Shown piece after piece: positions 7,791 through 16,145 of a stretch of 64,000 nt of DNA (within the stretch, counting starts at the first letter, position 1; the number at the start of each line of letters is the position of its first letter). The notes under the pieces were generated by a model, which saw only the letters and a program-made list of their open reading frames with translations, had not been told where the DNA came from and did no database searches. The translations under genes and the position numbers were made by a program. This DNA is from Frateuria_A sp051900535 (GTDB lineage: Bacteria > Pseudomonadota > Gammaproteobacteria > Xanthomonadales > Rhodanobacteraceae), in contig NZ_JBHZGI010000001.1 in NCBI RefSeq assembly GCF_051900535.1, forward strand, positions 558,001 to 622,000, given 5' to 3'.

Positions 7791-8768
7791 TTACGGCACG
7801 CTCACCACATTGCCAGCCATCCCGAGCTTGGCCTTGATCTGGTCGCGCACGCGCTCGGCGTCCGTCCGCTGGATCTGCGGACCGGCGCGCACGCGCCACA
7901 ACGTGCGACCACCGCTGCTCACCGAGTCGGTAAAGCCATCGAAGCCAGCCGCGCGCAACTTGTCGCGCAGCGCGTTGGCGTCGGCCTGGCTGCCCATCGC
8001 GGCCACCTGTACCGCGTAACCGCCGGCACGAGCCGGAGCTGCCGTGGGCGTCGCGGGCGCGGCGGCGACGTCACCATGCTGGTCGCTGGCGCCACTTTCA
8101 AGGTGCGCCGGTGCGCCGGGAACGCTCTGGGTGATCTTCAGGCGCGCGGCTTCGGCTGCCGTGCGCGTCTGGAACGGCCCGGCGGTGACCAGCGTGAGCG
8201 CGCGGCCGCTCTGGCGGATCGGCGCACCGCTGACGGGATAGCCAAGCGCGCGCACCTTCTGCATCAATCGCTGCGCGCCCTCGTTCGAATAGGCGCTGAG
8301 GTTGAGCGTGTAGCTGCCGCGCGCGGCCGTACCGGCGGTGTCGGCCGGTACGCTGGCGGCCTGCGGTTCACCGACCGGTTTCGCGGCCGTCTGCTGCGCA
8401 ACCGGTGCGGGGATGGCCGGCGTTTCCGGTTGCGGGGCCGGCGCAGGCGGCGTGGCCGCATCGGGCTCCATTTCGACGTCGTGCGGGCGGCGCGAGGCGA
8501 TGTCGACCGTGGCCAGGCGGTCCGACGAGGCCGACGCGCTCGACTGGGCGCGGGCCGGAATCACCGGCGCGGTCGTGCCGGCGCTGACCGGGGCATTCGG
8601 GTCCAGGCTCATCGTGCGCGTCTGCAGGTCGCGATCGGGCGCCGGCGGGATCGCCAGGCTCACCGCCTGGTCGCCCGCGGCCGTGGGCGGCGTGCTGGAA
8701 AAGAACATCGGCACGAACAGCACCGCCAACGCAATCAGGACGAAGGCACCCAGCAGGCGTGTTTTCAA
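7791..8768 (-). CDS. dedD: SPOR-domain protein, DedD-like
   Basis: 325 residues. It has an N-terminal membrane anchor (LKTRLLGAFVLIALAVLFVP), a long Ala/Pro-rich linker (about 35-170), and two SPOR repeats. One is near residues 175-240 (SYTLNLSAYSN..VTAGPF) and one near 250-325 (YAVQVAAMGSQADANAL..VRAGP). SPOR domains bind denuded septal peptidoglycan; DedD works with FtsN in cell division. Most DedD proteins carry one SPOR domain, so the duplication is notable, though the first copy is more diverged. TTG 8768 is chosen because GGAG sits 8 bases upstream and the anchor then begins at residue 1; an in-frame ATG 27 bases upstream lacks a ribosome site. Confidence 0.85.
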   Translation of the reverse strand: MKTRLLGAFVLIALAVLFVPMFFSSTPPTAAGDQAVSLAIPPAPDRDLQTRTMSLDPNAPVSAGTTAPVIPARAQSSASASSDRLATVDIASRRPHDVEMEPDAATPPAPAPQPETPAIPAPVAQQTAAKPVGEPQAASVPADTAGTAARGSYTLNLSAYSNEGAQRLMQKVRALGYPVSGAPIRQSGRALTLVTAGPFQTRTAAEAARLKITQSVPGAPAHLESGASDQHGDVAAAPATPTAAPARAGGYAVQVAAMGSQADANALRDKLRAAGFDGFTDSVSSGGRTLWRVRAGPQIQRTDAERVRDQIKAKLGMAGNVVSVP

Positions 8769-8839
8769 GACTGGAACTCCAAGGCGGCACGGCATGCAAC
8801 AGGACGATTATACCTGCCCGTGCCACCGGCACGGTTCGC

Positions 8840-10132
8840 TCAGGCGTCCGGTTCAGCCAGCACCGCGCCCGCGACGAAGAACGAGCCGAACGCCAGGATG
8901 CACTCGCCGGGCCGCGCCTGCGCGCGCGCGGCGGCCAGTGCGTCGGTGACAGTCGAATGCGCGTCGAACGTCGCCTCCGGCAGGGTCTGGCGCAACGCCT
9001 CGGTCAACGCGCCGATTGGCAGCCCCCGGGGCGAGTCCCGGTCCAGCCCGGCCAGGTGCCAGTGGTCGACCTGTGCTCCCAACGCGGCCAGTACGCCGGC
9101 CACGTCCTTGTCCGCGAGGACACCGTAGACCGCGTGCACCCGCGGAAACCGGCGAAGTTTCAGCCAATCGGCCAGCGCGCGCGCCGCCTGGGGGTTGTGC
9201 CCGACGTCGATCACCACCGCAGGGTCGCCGCCCAGCGATTGCAGGCGCGCCGGCACCTGCACGGCCGTGAGGCCATCGGACGCCGCCTGGCCGAGCGCGA
9301 TCGGTGATTCAAGGCTGCCGGCGGCATCGAGCGCATGCAGGGCGGCAATCGCGGACGCGGCGTTGGCGTACTGCACCGGTGCGGCCAGCGCCGGATCGGG
9401 CAGTTCGAATGCGGTGCCGTCGCGGTGCTGCCAGCGCCAGCCCTGGGCGTGCCGTTCCACACGGAAGTCCTGCCCCGCCCGCTGCACCTGCGCGCCGCTG
9501 GCGGCCAGCGCATCGAGCAGGCCCGCCGGTGGTTCGAGCTCGCCCACGATGGCCGGGCGCCCGGGCCGCGCGATGCCGGCCTTTTCGCGGCCGATGCTGT
9601 CGCGGTCGTTGCCCAGCCAATCCGTGTGGTCCATGTCGATGGTGGTGACGACCACGGCGTCGGCATCGACGATGTTGACCGCGTCCAGTCGCCCGCCGAG
9701 GCCGACTTCGAGTACCGCCACGTCGAGGTCGGCGCGGGCGAACAGATCGAGCGCGGCCAGCGTGCCGTATTCGAAATAGGTCAGCGGGACCGTTTCCGCA
9801 CCGCTGCCGCGCGCCGCTTCGATGCGCTCGAACGCGGCGATCAGCGCGTCGTCCGTGGCCTCGTGGCGGTCGATGCGAATGCGCTCGTTGTAATGCAGCA
9901 GATGCGGCGAGGTGTAGCAGCCGACCCGCCTGCCGGCCGCGGCCAGCATCGCTTCGAGCAACGCGACGGTGGAGCCTTTGCCGTTGGTGCCGCCGACGGT
10001 GATGACGCGCCGCGCCGGCGCCGGAGCGCCCATGCGTTGCCATACCTTGCGCACACGCTCCAGGCCAAGCTCGATACTGTGGGGGTTGACGCCTTCCTGG
10101 TAGGCCAGCCATTGGGCGAGCGTGCGGGGCAT
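8840..10132 (-). CDS. folC: Bifunctional dihydrofolate synthase / folylpolyglutamate synthase
   Basis: 430 residues, family-typical. It is an ATP-dependent ligase that adds glutamate to dihydropteroate and folates. The P-loop ITVGGTNGKGSTV is near residue 45, then SPHLLHYNERIRI. The Mur-ligase-like centre has VLEVGLGGRLDAVN and TTIDMDHTDWLG, where the His/Asp pair matches the Mg site. The C-terminal domain carries VIDVGHNPQAA and ends EC-ILAFGSFFVAG. First gene here of the folC-dedD-cvpA-purF operon; the gap to dedD is 71 bases. Confidence 0.96.
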   Translation of the reverse strand: MPRTLAQWLAYQEGVNPHSIELGLERVRKVWQRMGAPAPARRVITVGGTNGKGSTVALLEAMLAAAGRRVGCYTSPHLLHYNERIRIDRHEATDDALIAAFERIEAARGSGAETVPLTYFEYGTLAALDLFARADLDVAVLEVGLGGRLDAVNIVDADAVVVTTIDMDHTDWLGNDRDSIGREKAGIARPGRPAIVGELEPPAGLLDALAASGAQVQRAGQDFRVERHAQGWRWQHRDGTAFELPDPALAAPVQYANAASAIAALHALDAAGSLESPIALGQAASDGLTAVQVPARLQSLGGDPAVVIDVGHNPQAARALADWLKLRRFPRVHAVYGVLADKDVAGVLAALGAQVDHWHLAGLDRDSPRGLPIGALTEALRQTLPEATFDAHSTVTDALAAARAQARPGECILAFGSFFVAGAVLAEPDA

Positions 10133-10236
10133 GGGGGTCCTTCGTGGCGGGGCGGCGCGCAGCTTAAGGCATCACCGGATCGGGTGCCTTGTCGCCATTT
10201 CCTGGCTTTCCCGCGACTCACACGCACCGCGACGGG

Positions 10237-12759
10237 TCAAAGCTTCACGCCCCGCAACCGCAACGCATTGGTCACCACCGACACCGACGACAAGCTCATC
10301 GCCAGTGCCGCGACCATCGGCGACAGCACCACACCGAAAACCGGATACAGCAGGCCGGCCGCCAACGGCACTCCCACCGCGTTGTAGACGAAGGCAAAGA
10401 ACAGGTTCTGGCGAATGTTCCGCACCGTCGCCTGCGACAGCGCCCGCGCCCGCCCGATCGCGGACAGTTCGCCCTTGACCAGCGTTACCTGCGCGCTTTC
10501 CATCGCCACGTCCGTGCCAGTGCCCATGGCAATACCGACATCGGCCGCAGCCAGCGCCGGCGCATCGTTGACGCCATCGCCCGCCATCGCCACCCGGCGT
10601 CCTTCGCGCCGGAGCCGCTCGACCACCGCGGCCTTGTCCGCGGGCGAGACGTCCGCATGCACCTCGTCGATGCGCAACTGGTGCGACACCGCCCGCGCCG
10701 TGGTCGCGTTGTCACCGGTGAGCATCACGATGCGCAGGCCCTCGCGTCGCAGCGTGTCGAGCGCGGCGGGCGTATCGGGCTTGATGCGATCGGCCACCGC
10801 CACCAGACCGGCCAACGAGCCGTCGACCGCCAGGAACATCACGGTGGCGCCATCGCCACGCAGGCGCTCGGCCTGATGCGCGGCGGGTTCATCCAGCGCG
10901 ACATGAAGTTCATCGAGCAGGCGCGCGTTGCCCAACGCCACGTCGCGGCCTTCGACCTGCGCGCGCACGCCCCGGCCGGTGAGCGCACGAAAGCCGGTCG
11001 CCGCCGGGATGGCCAAGCCCTCCGCCGCAGCGCCGGCGACGATCGCGCGTGCCAGCGGATGCTCGCTCGCCTGCTCCAGTGCGGCGGCCAGGCCCAGCAA
11101 CTGCGCGCGAGTCCGGTCGCCGAAGGCAAGCACGTCCCTCAGCAGCGGACGCCCTTCGGTGAGCGTGCCGGTCTTGTCCACGACCAGTGTGTCGACCCGG
11201 TGCAGCGCCTCGATGGCCGCGGCGTCGCGGAACAGCACGCCCGCCTGCGCGCCGCGTCCGCTGGCGACCATGATCGAGATCGGCGTGGCCAGTCCCAGCG
11301 CGCATGGACAGGCGATGATCAACACCGACACGGCGGCGATGAGCGCATGTGCCATTCGCGGCTGCGGCCCGGCCACCGCCCAGGCGGCGAACGCCAGCAC
11401 CGCAACCGCCACGACCGCCGGCACGAACCACGCGGCGACGCGGTCGGCCACCCGCTGCAACGGCGCGCGACTGCGCTGGGCCTGCGCGACCAGCGCGACG
11501 ATCTGCGCCAGCATGGTCTCGCCGCCGACCTTCTGGGCGCGCAGCAACAGCGTGCCGTCCCGGTTCACCGTACCCGCGGTGAGGCGGTCGCCGGCCGTCT
11601 TGGCAACGGGCATCGGCTCGCCGGTGAGCATCGATTCGTCGACGTGGCTCTCGCCCTCGGTGGCGATGCCGTCGACCGGCACTTTCTCGCCGGGACGCAC
11701 GCGCAGCAGGTCGCCCACGCGCACCGCATCCAGCGGCACGTCGTGTTCGTGGCCGTGCTCCAGGCGGCGGGCGGTCTTTGGCGCCAGTCCGAGCAGGGCC
11801 TTGAGTGCTTCACCGGTCCGGCGGCGTGCGCGAAGCTCCAGCAGGTCGCCCAGCGTGACGAGGGTGACGATCACGGCGGCCGATTCGAAGTACAGGCCCA
11901 CGCGTCCGTGGATGCGGAAGCCGGCCGGGAACAGGTCCGGCGCGAGCAGCGCGACCACGCTGTACAGCCAGGCCACACCGGTGCCCAGTGCAATCAGCGT
12001 GTACATGTTCGGCGACCATGGCCGCAGCGAGCGCCAGCCGCGCCGGAAGAACGGCGCGCCACCCCACAGCACCACGACGCTGGCGAGCACCGCCTCGATC
12101 CAGCCCAGGGCACCCGCCCAGTTCATCGGCCAGGGGCGACCGGTCAGGTGGGGCCCCATCTCCACCACCAGCGCCGGCAGTGTCAGCGCGACCAGCCAGC
12201 CGAATCGACGCGCCAGTGCGCTCACCTCGCCAGCGTCGTCGGCCTCCGCGCTGGGCGTGAGCGGTTCCAGTGCCATGCCGCACTTGGGGCAGTCGCCCGG
12301 GCCGACCTGGCGCACCTCCGGGTGCATCGGACAGGTGTAGATGGCGCCGGGGTCGGCGGGCGGCGTTGGGCGCTCGCCCAGGAACTGCTCGGGCGCTTCG
12401 ATGAAGCGTTCGCGACATCGCGCGCTGCAGAAATACCAGGTCCTGCCGCCATGCCCGGCGCGGTGTTTCGTCGTGTGCGGATCGACATCCATGCCACAAA
12501 CCGGATCCTTGGCGAGGTGTGCATGCCCCTCCTCCGGGACGTTGGCCTCTCCCTGGCAACAGGCGGCAGCCTGCGATGGCGTGTCGTCGACGAAATCGCC
12601 GGGCGCGTCCAGGAATCGCTCGCGGCAGCGTGCGCCACAGAAATGGTAGGTGCGGCCATCGTGGTCGGCATGATGGGGCGTACCTGCCGGGTCCACTGTC
12701 ATGCCACATACCGGATCGCGCTCGCCCGCCGTCGTGGGCGCGTGGCAGCAACCGCTCAT
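10237..12759 (-). CDS. copA: Copper-exporting P1B-type ATPase with twin N-terminal YHS domains
   Basis: 840 residues. In place of HMA domains the N-terminus has two YHS domains (about 14-57 and 84-128, each DPVCGM...FC.ARCRERF), then a Cys/Met/His metal-binding module (YTCPMHPEV...CPKCGMALEP). The pump core follows: TGEP loop, CPC in the sixth helix (IIACPCALG), phosphorylation site DKTGT, nucleotide-domain SEHPLA and hinge GDGVNDAPAL. Late-helix residues VYN and MSLSS are the Cu(I) signature of the P1B-1 group, so it most likely exports Cu(I)/Ag(I) to the periplasm. ATG 12759 overlaps the merR stop (ATGA), so the two are translationally coupled behind the merR promoter. Confidence 0.93.
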   Translation of the reverse strand: MSGCCHAPTTAGERDPVCGMTVDPAGTPHHADHDGRTYHFCGARCRERFLDAPGDFVDDTPSQAAACCQGEANVPEEGHAHLAKDPVCGMDVDPHTTKHRAGHGGRTWYFCSARCRERFIEAPEQFLGERPTPPADPGAIYTCPMHPEVRQVGPGDCPKCGMALEPLTPSAEADDAGEVSALARRFGWLVALTLPALVVEMGPHLTGRPWPMNWAGALGWIEAVLASVVVLWGGAPFFRRGWRSLRPWSPNMYTLIALGTGVAWLYSVVALLAPDLFPAGFRIHGRVGLYFESAAVIVTLVTLGDLLELRARRRTGEALKALLGLAPKTARRLEHGHEHDVPLDAVRVGDLLRVRPGEKVPVDGIATEGESHVDESMLTGEPMPVAKTAGDRLTAGTVNRDGTLLLRAQKVGGETMLAQIVALVAQAQRSRAPLQRVADRVAAWFVPAVVAVAVLAFAAWAVAGPQPRMAHALIAAVSVLIIACPCALGLATPISIMVASGRGAQAGVLFRDAAAIEALHRVDTLVVDKTGTLTEGRPLLRDVLAFGDRTRAQLLGLAAALEQASEHPLARAIVAGAAAEGLAIPAATGFRALTGRGVRAQVEGRDVALGNARLLDELHVALDEPAAHQAERLRGDGATVMFLAVDGSLAGLVAVADRIKPDTPAALDTLRREGLRIVMLTGDNATTARAVSHQLRIDEVHADVSPADKAAVVERLRREGRRVAMAGDGVNDAPALAAADVGIAMGTGTDVAMESAQVTLVKGELSAIGRARALSQATVRNIRQNLFFAFVYNAVGVPLAAGLLYPVFGVVLSPMVAALAMSLSSVSVVTNALRLRGVKL

Positions 12760-13175
12760 GGCCGCTCCTCCCCACCCAGCGCGCGCAGGATCGGACACGC
12801 GTCCGGCGAGCCGTGGCCAGGGCAGGCTTCGACCAGTTCGGCCAGGCCGGCGCGCACGCGCTCCAGCTCGGCGATGCGCGCCTCGATGTCGGCCAGGCGC
12901 TGCTTCGCGCGCTGCTTGACCGCCTTCACCCCGCGCTGCCGGTCGGTGGAAAGCGCGAGCAGGTCGCGGATTTCCTCCAGCGTGAAACCCAGGGTCTTGG
13001 CGCGCCGGATGAAGCGCAGCTGGGCAACGATGCCTTCGCCATAACTGCGGTAGCCGGAGGGACGTCGCAGCGGCTCGGGCAACAGCCCTTCGCGCTCGTA
13101 ATAGCGGATGGTGTCGATGGCTACGCCGGCGCGCTTGGCGACGGCACCGATGGTGAGCGGGGTGTGGGTGTTCAT
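12756..13175 (-). CDS. MerR-family metal-responsive regulator
   Basis: 139 residues. An N-terminal winged helix (TIGAVAKRAGVAIDTIRYYE, then RRPSGYRSY) is followed by the long dimerisation helix (about 80-118) and a C-terminal metal loop with two cysteines, ACPGHGSPDACPIL. CueR has the same Cys pair with seven residues between; here there are eight, so it belongs to the wider CueR/HmrR-like group and the exact metal is inferred from the copper pump it precedes. Its stop overlaps the pump's start. It should activate its own promoter by untwisting the 20-bp spacer. Confidence 0.9.
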   Translation of the reverse strand: MNTHTPLTIGAVAKRAGVAIDTIRYYEREGLLPEPLRRPSGYRSYGEGIVAQLRFIRRAKTLGFTLEEIRDLLALSTDRQRGVKAVKQRAKQRLADIEARIAELERVRAGLAELVEACPGHGSPDACPILRALGGEERP

Positions 13176-13181
13176 GGGGTA

Positions 13182-13213
13182 AGTCTAGACCTTTGATCCA
13201 GGTCTAGAGTCAA
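13182..13213 (-). promoter_or_regulatory. MerR-type promoter and operator of merR-copA
   Basis: On the minus strand, -35 TTGACT (13213-13208) and -10 TAGACT (13187-13182) are 20 bp apart, the over-long spacing that MerR regulators need. A 9-bp perfect palindrome TCTAGACCT/AGGTCTAGA with a 7-bp centre (13184-13208) fills the spacer. The -10 box is only 6 bp from the merR ATG, so the transcript should start at or next to the start codon. Confidence 0.88.
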
Positions 13214-13235
13214 GCCCTTACGTGTCGGCAGGCTC

Positions 13236-13288
13236 GGCTTCAGCCCACCGAAGATAAGTCGATCCTAAAAGCGGTGGGCTGAAGGCCA
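13236..13288. repeat. Palindromic repeat, family E (GGCTTCAGCCCACCG)
   Basis: GGCTTCAGCCCACCG (13236-13250) is matched by CGGTGGGCTGAAGGCC about 22 bases later. The same GGGCTTCAGCCCACC core recurs at 18445-18466. It lies between the merR promoter and the FMN reductase stop and may act as that gene's terminator. Confidence 0.6.
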
Positions 13289-13301
13289 CCCTCCGGTTCG
13301 C

Positions 13302-13859
13302 TCAGCGCTTGAGGAAGGTTTGCACCCACTCGACGTATCGGTCGACGAACCCCTGCAGGAACTTGCGCGTGCTGTCCACGGTGATGTTGCCGTCCGCATC
13401 TACCGGACCGTGGTCCTTGAACTGCACGAACACCTCCGGCTGTCCCAGCAATGGGACGTCCAGATAAGCCAGCGTGTTGCGCAAATGCTGCTGCGCCAGC
13501 GCGCTGCCGGTGGAACCGATCGACGCACCGATCACCGCCCCCGGCTTGCCGGCGAAGGCATTGGTGCCATAGGGGCGCGAGGCGATGTCGATGGCGTTCT
13601 TCAGCACGCCCGGCACGGACCGGTTGTACTCCGGCGTCACGAACAGCAGAGCGTCCGCAGCCTGGATCTGTTGCTTCAGCGCCTTCCATGGCGCCGGGTA
13701 ATTGCCGTCGAGGTCCTGGTCGTACAACGGCAGGTCACCGATGGCGATGTGTTCGAACGCCAGTTCACCCGGAGCCAGTTTTTCGACCGCGCGAGCGAGG
13801 CGGCGATTGAAAGAGTCCTTGCGCAGACTGCCGACCAGGACGGTCACTTTGATGCTCAT
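13302..13859 (-). CDS. NADPH-dependent FMN reductase family protein
   Basis: 185 residues with a flavodoxin-like fold. The N-terminal phosphate loop is VLVGSLRKDSFNRRLARA, the pattern that binds the FMN phosphate in the ChrR/YieF/azoreductase family. TPEYNRSVPGVLKNAIDIASRP is the conserved active-site loop over the isoalloxazine ring, and KPGAVIGASIGSTGS follows. It is cytoplasmic and may reduce quinones, chromate or azo compounds; the substrate is not readable. ATG 13859 has GGAGG eight bases upstream. The frame continues upstream but lacks conservation. Confidence 0.9.
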   Translation of the reverse strand: MSIKVTVLVGSLRKDSFNRRLARAVEKLAPGELAFEHIAIGDLPLYDQDLDGNYPAPWKALKQQIQAADALLFVTPEYNRSVPGVLKNAIDIASRPYGTNAFAGKPGAVIGASIGSTGSALAQQHLRNTLAYLDVPLLGQPEVFVQFKDHGPVDADGNITVDSTRKFLQGFVDRYVEWVQTFLKR

Positions 13860-14217
13860 GGGGGACCTCCGCATGGTGCGCGCCCTGCCGGGCGTCAGCG
13901 TTTCGTGAAAGGCCACGGCGCGACTGCTCGTATGGGTCCATAGCTACCCCACAAGGTCAGACACGGCCGCGATTCGGCTGAGCATGCCGCCCACGCCGGC
14001 AAGGACCCGTGAGCGCAGGAAGCCTTCCGTGGCCTTGGCACGGAGCCTGCTAGTCCAGCCCTTGGCCCGCCTATAAAAAACGGGCGACGGACCGGACGAT
14101 TCGCGTAGGATCGTCTTCAACGCAGGCACACCGTCGGAGAGTCCCGGCTTGCCTGTTCGAGAGGAGGGGCTGCGGACCGCAGGGACTTTGCAGCCGTCGC
14201 CAAGCGGGGACAAGGGG
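13860..14217 (+). promoter_or_regulatory. Intergenic region with hairpin-rich leader of the GGDEF gene
   Basis: This gap of 358 bases holds no credible gene. A TATAAA box lies at 14072-14077 without a clear -35 partner. Downstream are three hairpins in a row: GACGAT/ATCGTC (14095-14115), CAGGC/GCCTG (14123-14155) and GGCTGC/GCAGCC (14168-14195). Then comes an AAGGGG ribosome site (14212-14217). It could be a structured 5' leader, but it does not match the GEMM c-di-GMP or glycine aptamers as I know them. Confidence 0.4.
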
Positions 14218-15957
14218 ATGCGAACACTGTCCACAGCAAGGATCTGGAACCGGTGCAGGCTCCCGTTGATCGGCAGCGTGCTCGGTCTGCTGTGGCTGTG
14301 GTTTGGCGTGGTGCACGCGGCCATGCTGCTGGACGGCGGTTGGCGCGAGGCGCGCGCCGGCGACACCCCGGCCATGGTGCTGGAGCAATTCCGCAAGGGC
14401 CAGCTGGCCGCGTTCGACCCCTCCCTGCTGCACGGTTTTCCACGCGAAGGGCTGGGTACCTGGGTAGTACTGCGCCCGCAGCCGCCCTGGGTGGACGAGG
14501 AGCGGGTGCTTACCATCTACCCGCCCGCGCTGGGGCGGATCACCGTCTACGACCAGAAAGGGCCGATCAGCCGCCTGGCGCTGGACGACGTCAGCGGCCC
14601 GCCGCTGGGCCATGGACGGCTGGCGTTCCGCTATCCGGCCAGCGTGCCCGCCTCCACCGTCATCCTGCTGAAGCTCGAGCCGGTGGACGGACTTTCGCCG
14701 CCACTGAGCTTCCACCTGGAATCGCTGACCGCTTTCCTCGCGCATGATGCGCACTGGCTGACGCTGTTCAGCGCCTGCTTCGCGGTGATGCTGGCGATGG
14801 CGCTCATGGCGCTCTGCTTCGCGCTGATGCTGCGCGACAACACGTTCTTCTGGTACGCCGGCTATATCTTCTGCTACGCACTGATCCAGAGCATCCAGAC
14901 CGGCTTCCTGTTCCATCCGCTGGAGGCGAGCTGGCTGGCGCCATCGGCCAGCCTGCTCGAGTCGGCATCGATCGCATTGTCGGTGGCTTTCGCGGCGCTC
15001 TTCATGGCGCGCTTCTGCGAGCTGCAGCGCTTTGCTCCCCTGCTGCGCGCGCCGGTGCTGGCGCTGGCGATCGGGATGCCGCTGCTGGTGCTGATGCGCA
15101 GCAGTTCGATCGGCCTGCTGATGGACGTGGCACAGGCGCTGGTCGATCCACTGCTGATCCTGGGCGCCTTGCTCATGCTGCTCACCGCCATCGTGGCCGC
15201 CTCGCACGGTTCCCGCCACGCCTGGTTCTTCCTGATCGGCTGGACGCCGCTGCTTGCGCTCACCGCGCTTTCCACCGCGCAGCTCAGCGGCGCCCTGCCC
15301 GACATGGGCTGGATCAGCGACGCCAGCGTGGTGGCCGGCGCGTTCGAGGCGATCGTGCTTTCGATCGGCCTGGGCGACCGCGCGCTGACAATGCGGCGCG
15401 ACCGCGACATGGTGCGCGCGTTGGCCGACAACGATTCGCTCACCGGCGTGCTCAACCGCCGTGCATGGAACGAAGCTGCCGAGACCATGCTGGAGGAAAG
15501 CACCGGCCGCCCGGTGGCGCTGCTGTTCCTGGACCTTGACCGCTTCAAGCTGCTCAACGACCAGCAGGGCCATCGCGCGGGCGACCGCGCCTTGATCGAA
15601 GTGGCCGAGGCGCTGCGCGCCGAGTTGCGCCCCTCCGACCTGCTCGGTCGCTACGGCGGCGAGGAATTCATCGCCATGCTGGATGGCGTGGTGGAAGAAC
15701 AGGCCATGCAGGTCGCCACCCGTCTGTGCCGACGGGTGCATCGACTGGAGATTCCGGTCAACGGCGAGTTCATGTTGAGCGTAAGCATCGGCGTGGCCAT
15801 GCGCACGCTGGCCGATACGGTGGAAACGCTGATCGAACGCGCGGACCAGGCGATGTACCAGGCCAAGGTGAACGGCCGTAACCAGGCGCGCCTGTACGAC
15901 CGGCCGCGTGCCATTCCCGACCAGATCTGGCCGCGGGTGACCGAGGTGGAGAAATAG
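14218..15957 (+). CDS. 7TM-DISM diguanylate cyclase (GGDEF)
   Basis: 579 residues. It has a short basic N-terminus and a membrane/signal segment (about 14-36), an extracytoplasmic beta-rich domain of the 7TMR-DISMED2 type (about 40-180), seven membrane helices (about 185-395), and a C-terminal GGDEF domain (about 410-570). The active site is RYGGEEF, with GGEEF at 480-484. The product-inhibition I-site RPSD sits exactly five residues upstream, so it should make c-di-GMP and be feedback-controlled. LFLDLDRFKLLND is the metal/GTP-binding strand. No EAL domain. ATG 14218 is chosen for its AAGGGG site and because the signal segment then sits at the N-terminus; a frame 69 bases longer exists. Confidence 0.9.
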   Translation: MRTLSTARIWNRCRLPLIGSVLGLLWLWFGVVHAAMLLDGGWREARAGDTPAMVLEQFRKGQLAAFDPSLLHGFPREGLGTWVVLRPQPPWVDEERVLTIYPPALGRITVYDQKGPISRLALDDVSGPPLGHGRLAFRYPASVPASTVILLKLEPVDGLSPPLSFHLESLTAFLAHDAHWLTLFSACFAVMLAMALMALCFALMLRDNTFFWYAGYIFCYALIQSIQTGFLFHPLEASWLAPSASLLESASIALSVAFAALFMARFCELQRFAPLLRAPVLALAIGMPLLVLMRSSSIGLLMDVAQALVDPLLILGALLMLLTAIVAASHGSRHAWFFLIGWTPLLALTALSTAQLSGALPDMGWISDASVVAGAFEAIVLSIGLGDRALTMRRDRDMVRALADNDSLTGVLNRRAWNEAAETMLEESTGRPVALLFLDLDRFKLLNDQQGHRAGDRALIEVAEALRAELRPSDLLGRYGGEEFIAMLDGVVEEQAMQVATRLCRRVHRLEIPVNGEFMLSVSIGVAMRTLADTVETLIERADQAMYQAKVNGRNQARLYDRPRAIPDQIWPRVTEVEK

Positions 15958-16145
15958 CGCGGTCGCGCTTTGCCCATCCGCTTGTGGGTACCTTTTTCCA
16001 TTAGCTGGGAAGCCTCGCTGGAAGCGTTCCGGCTGGGATCTTCTTTCCTCGGTCGGCTGAATCCCCCGCTTGCGCGTAAAGGCGTCCAGACACGGACGGG
16101 GGAAACTTTTCTCGCCCCCTCCGCCCCCTTCGCCCCGGCGTTTCG

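Noticed and set aside
14072..14217. Possible GEMM c-di-GMP or glycine riboswitch before the GGDEF gene
   Set aside because: The hairpins do not carry the conserved GEMM or glycine aptamer core as I know them, so only a structured leader is claimed.
13944..14516. 190-residue frame overlapping the GGDEF gene
   Set aside because: It runs antisense into a well-supported diguanylate cyclase, is Ser/Arg-rich and has no recognisable start site.
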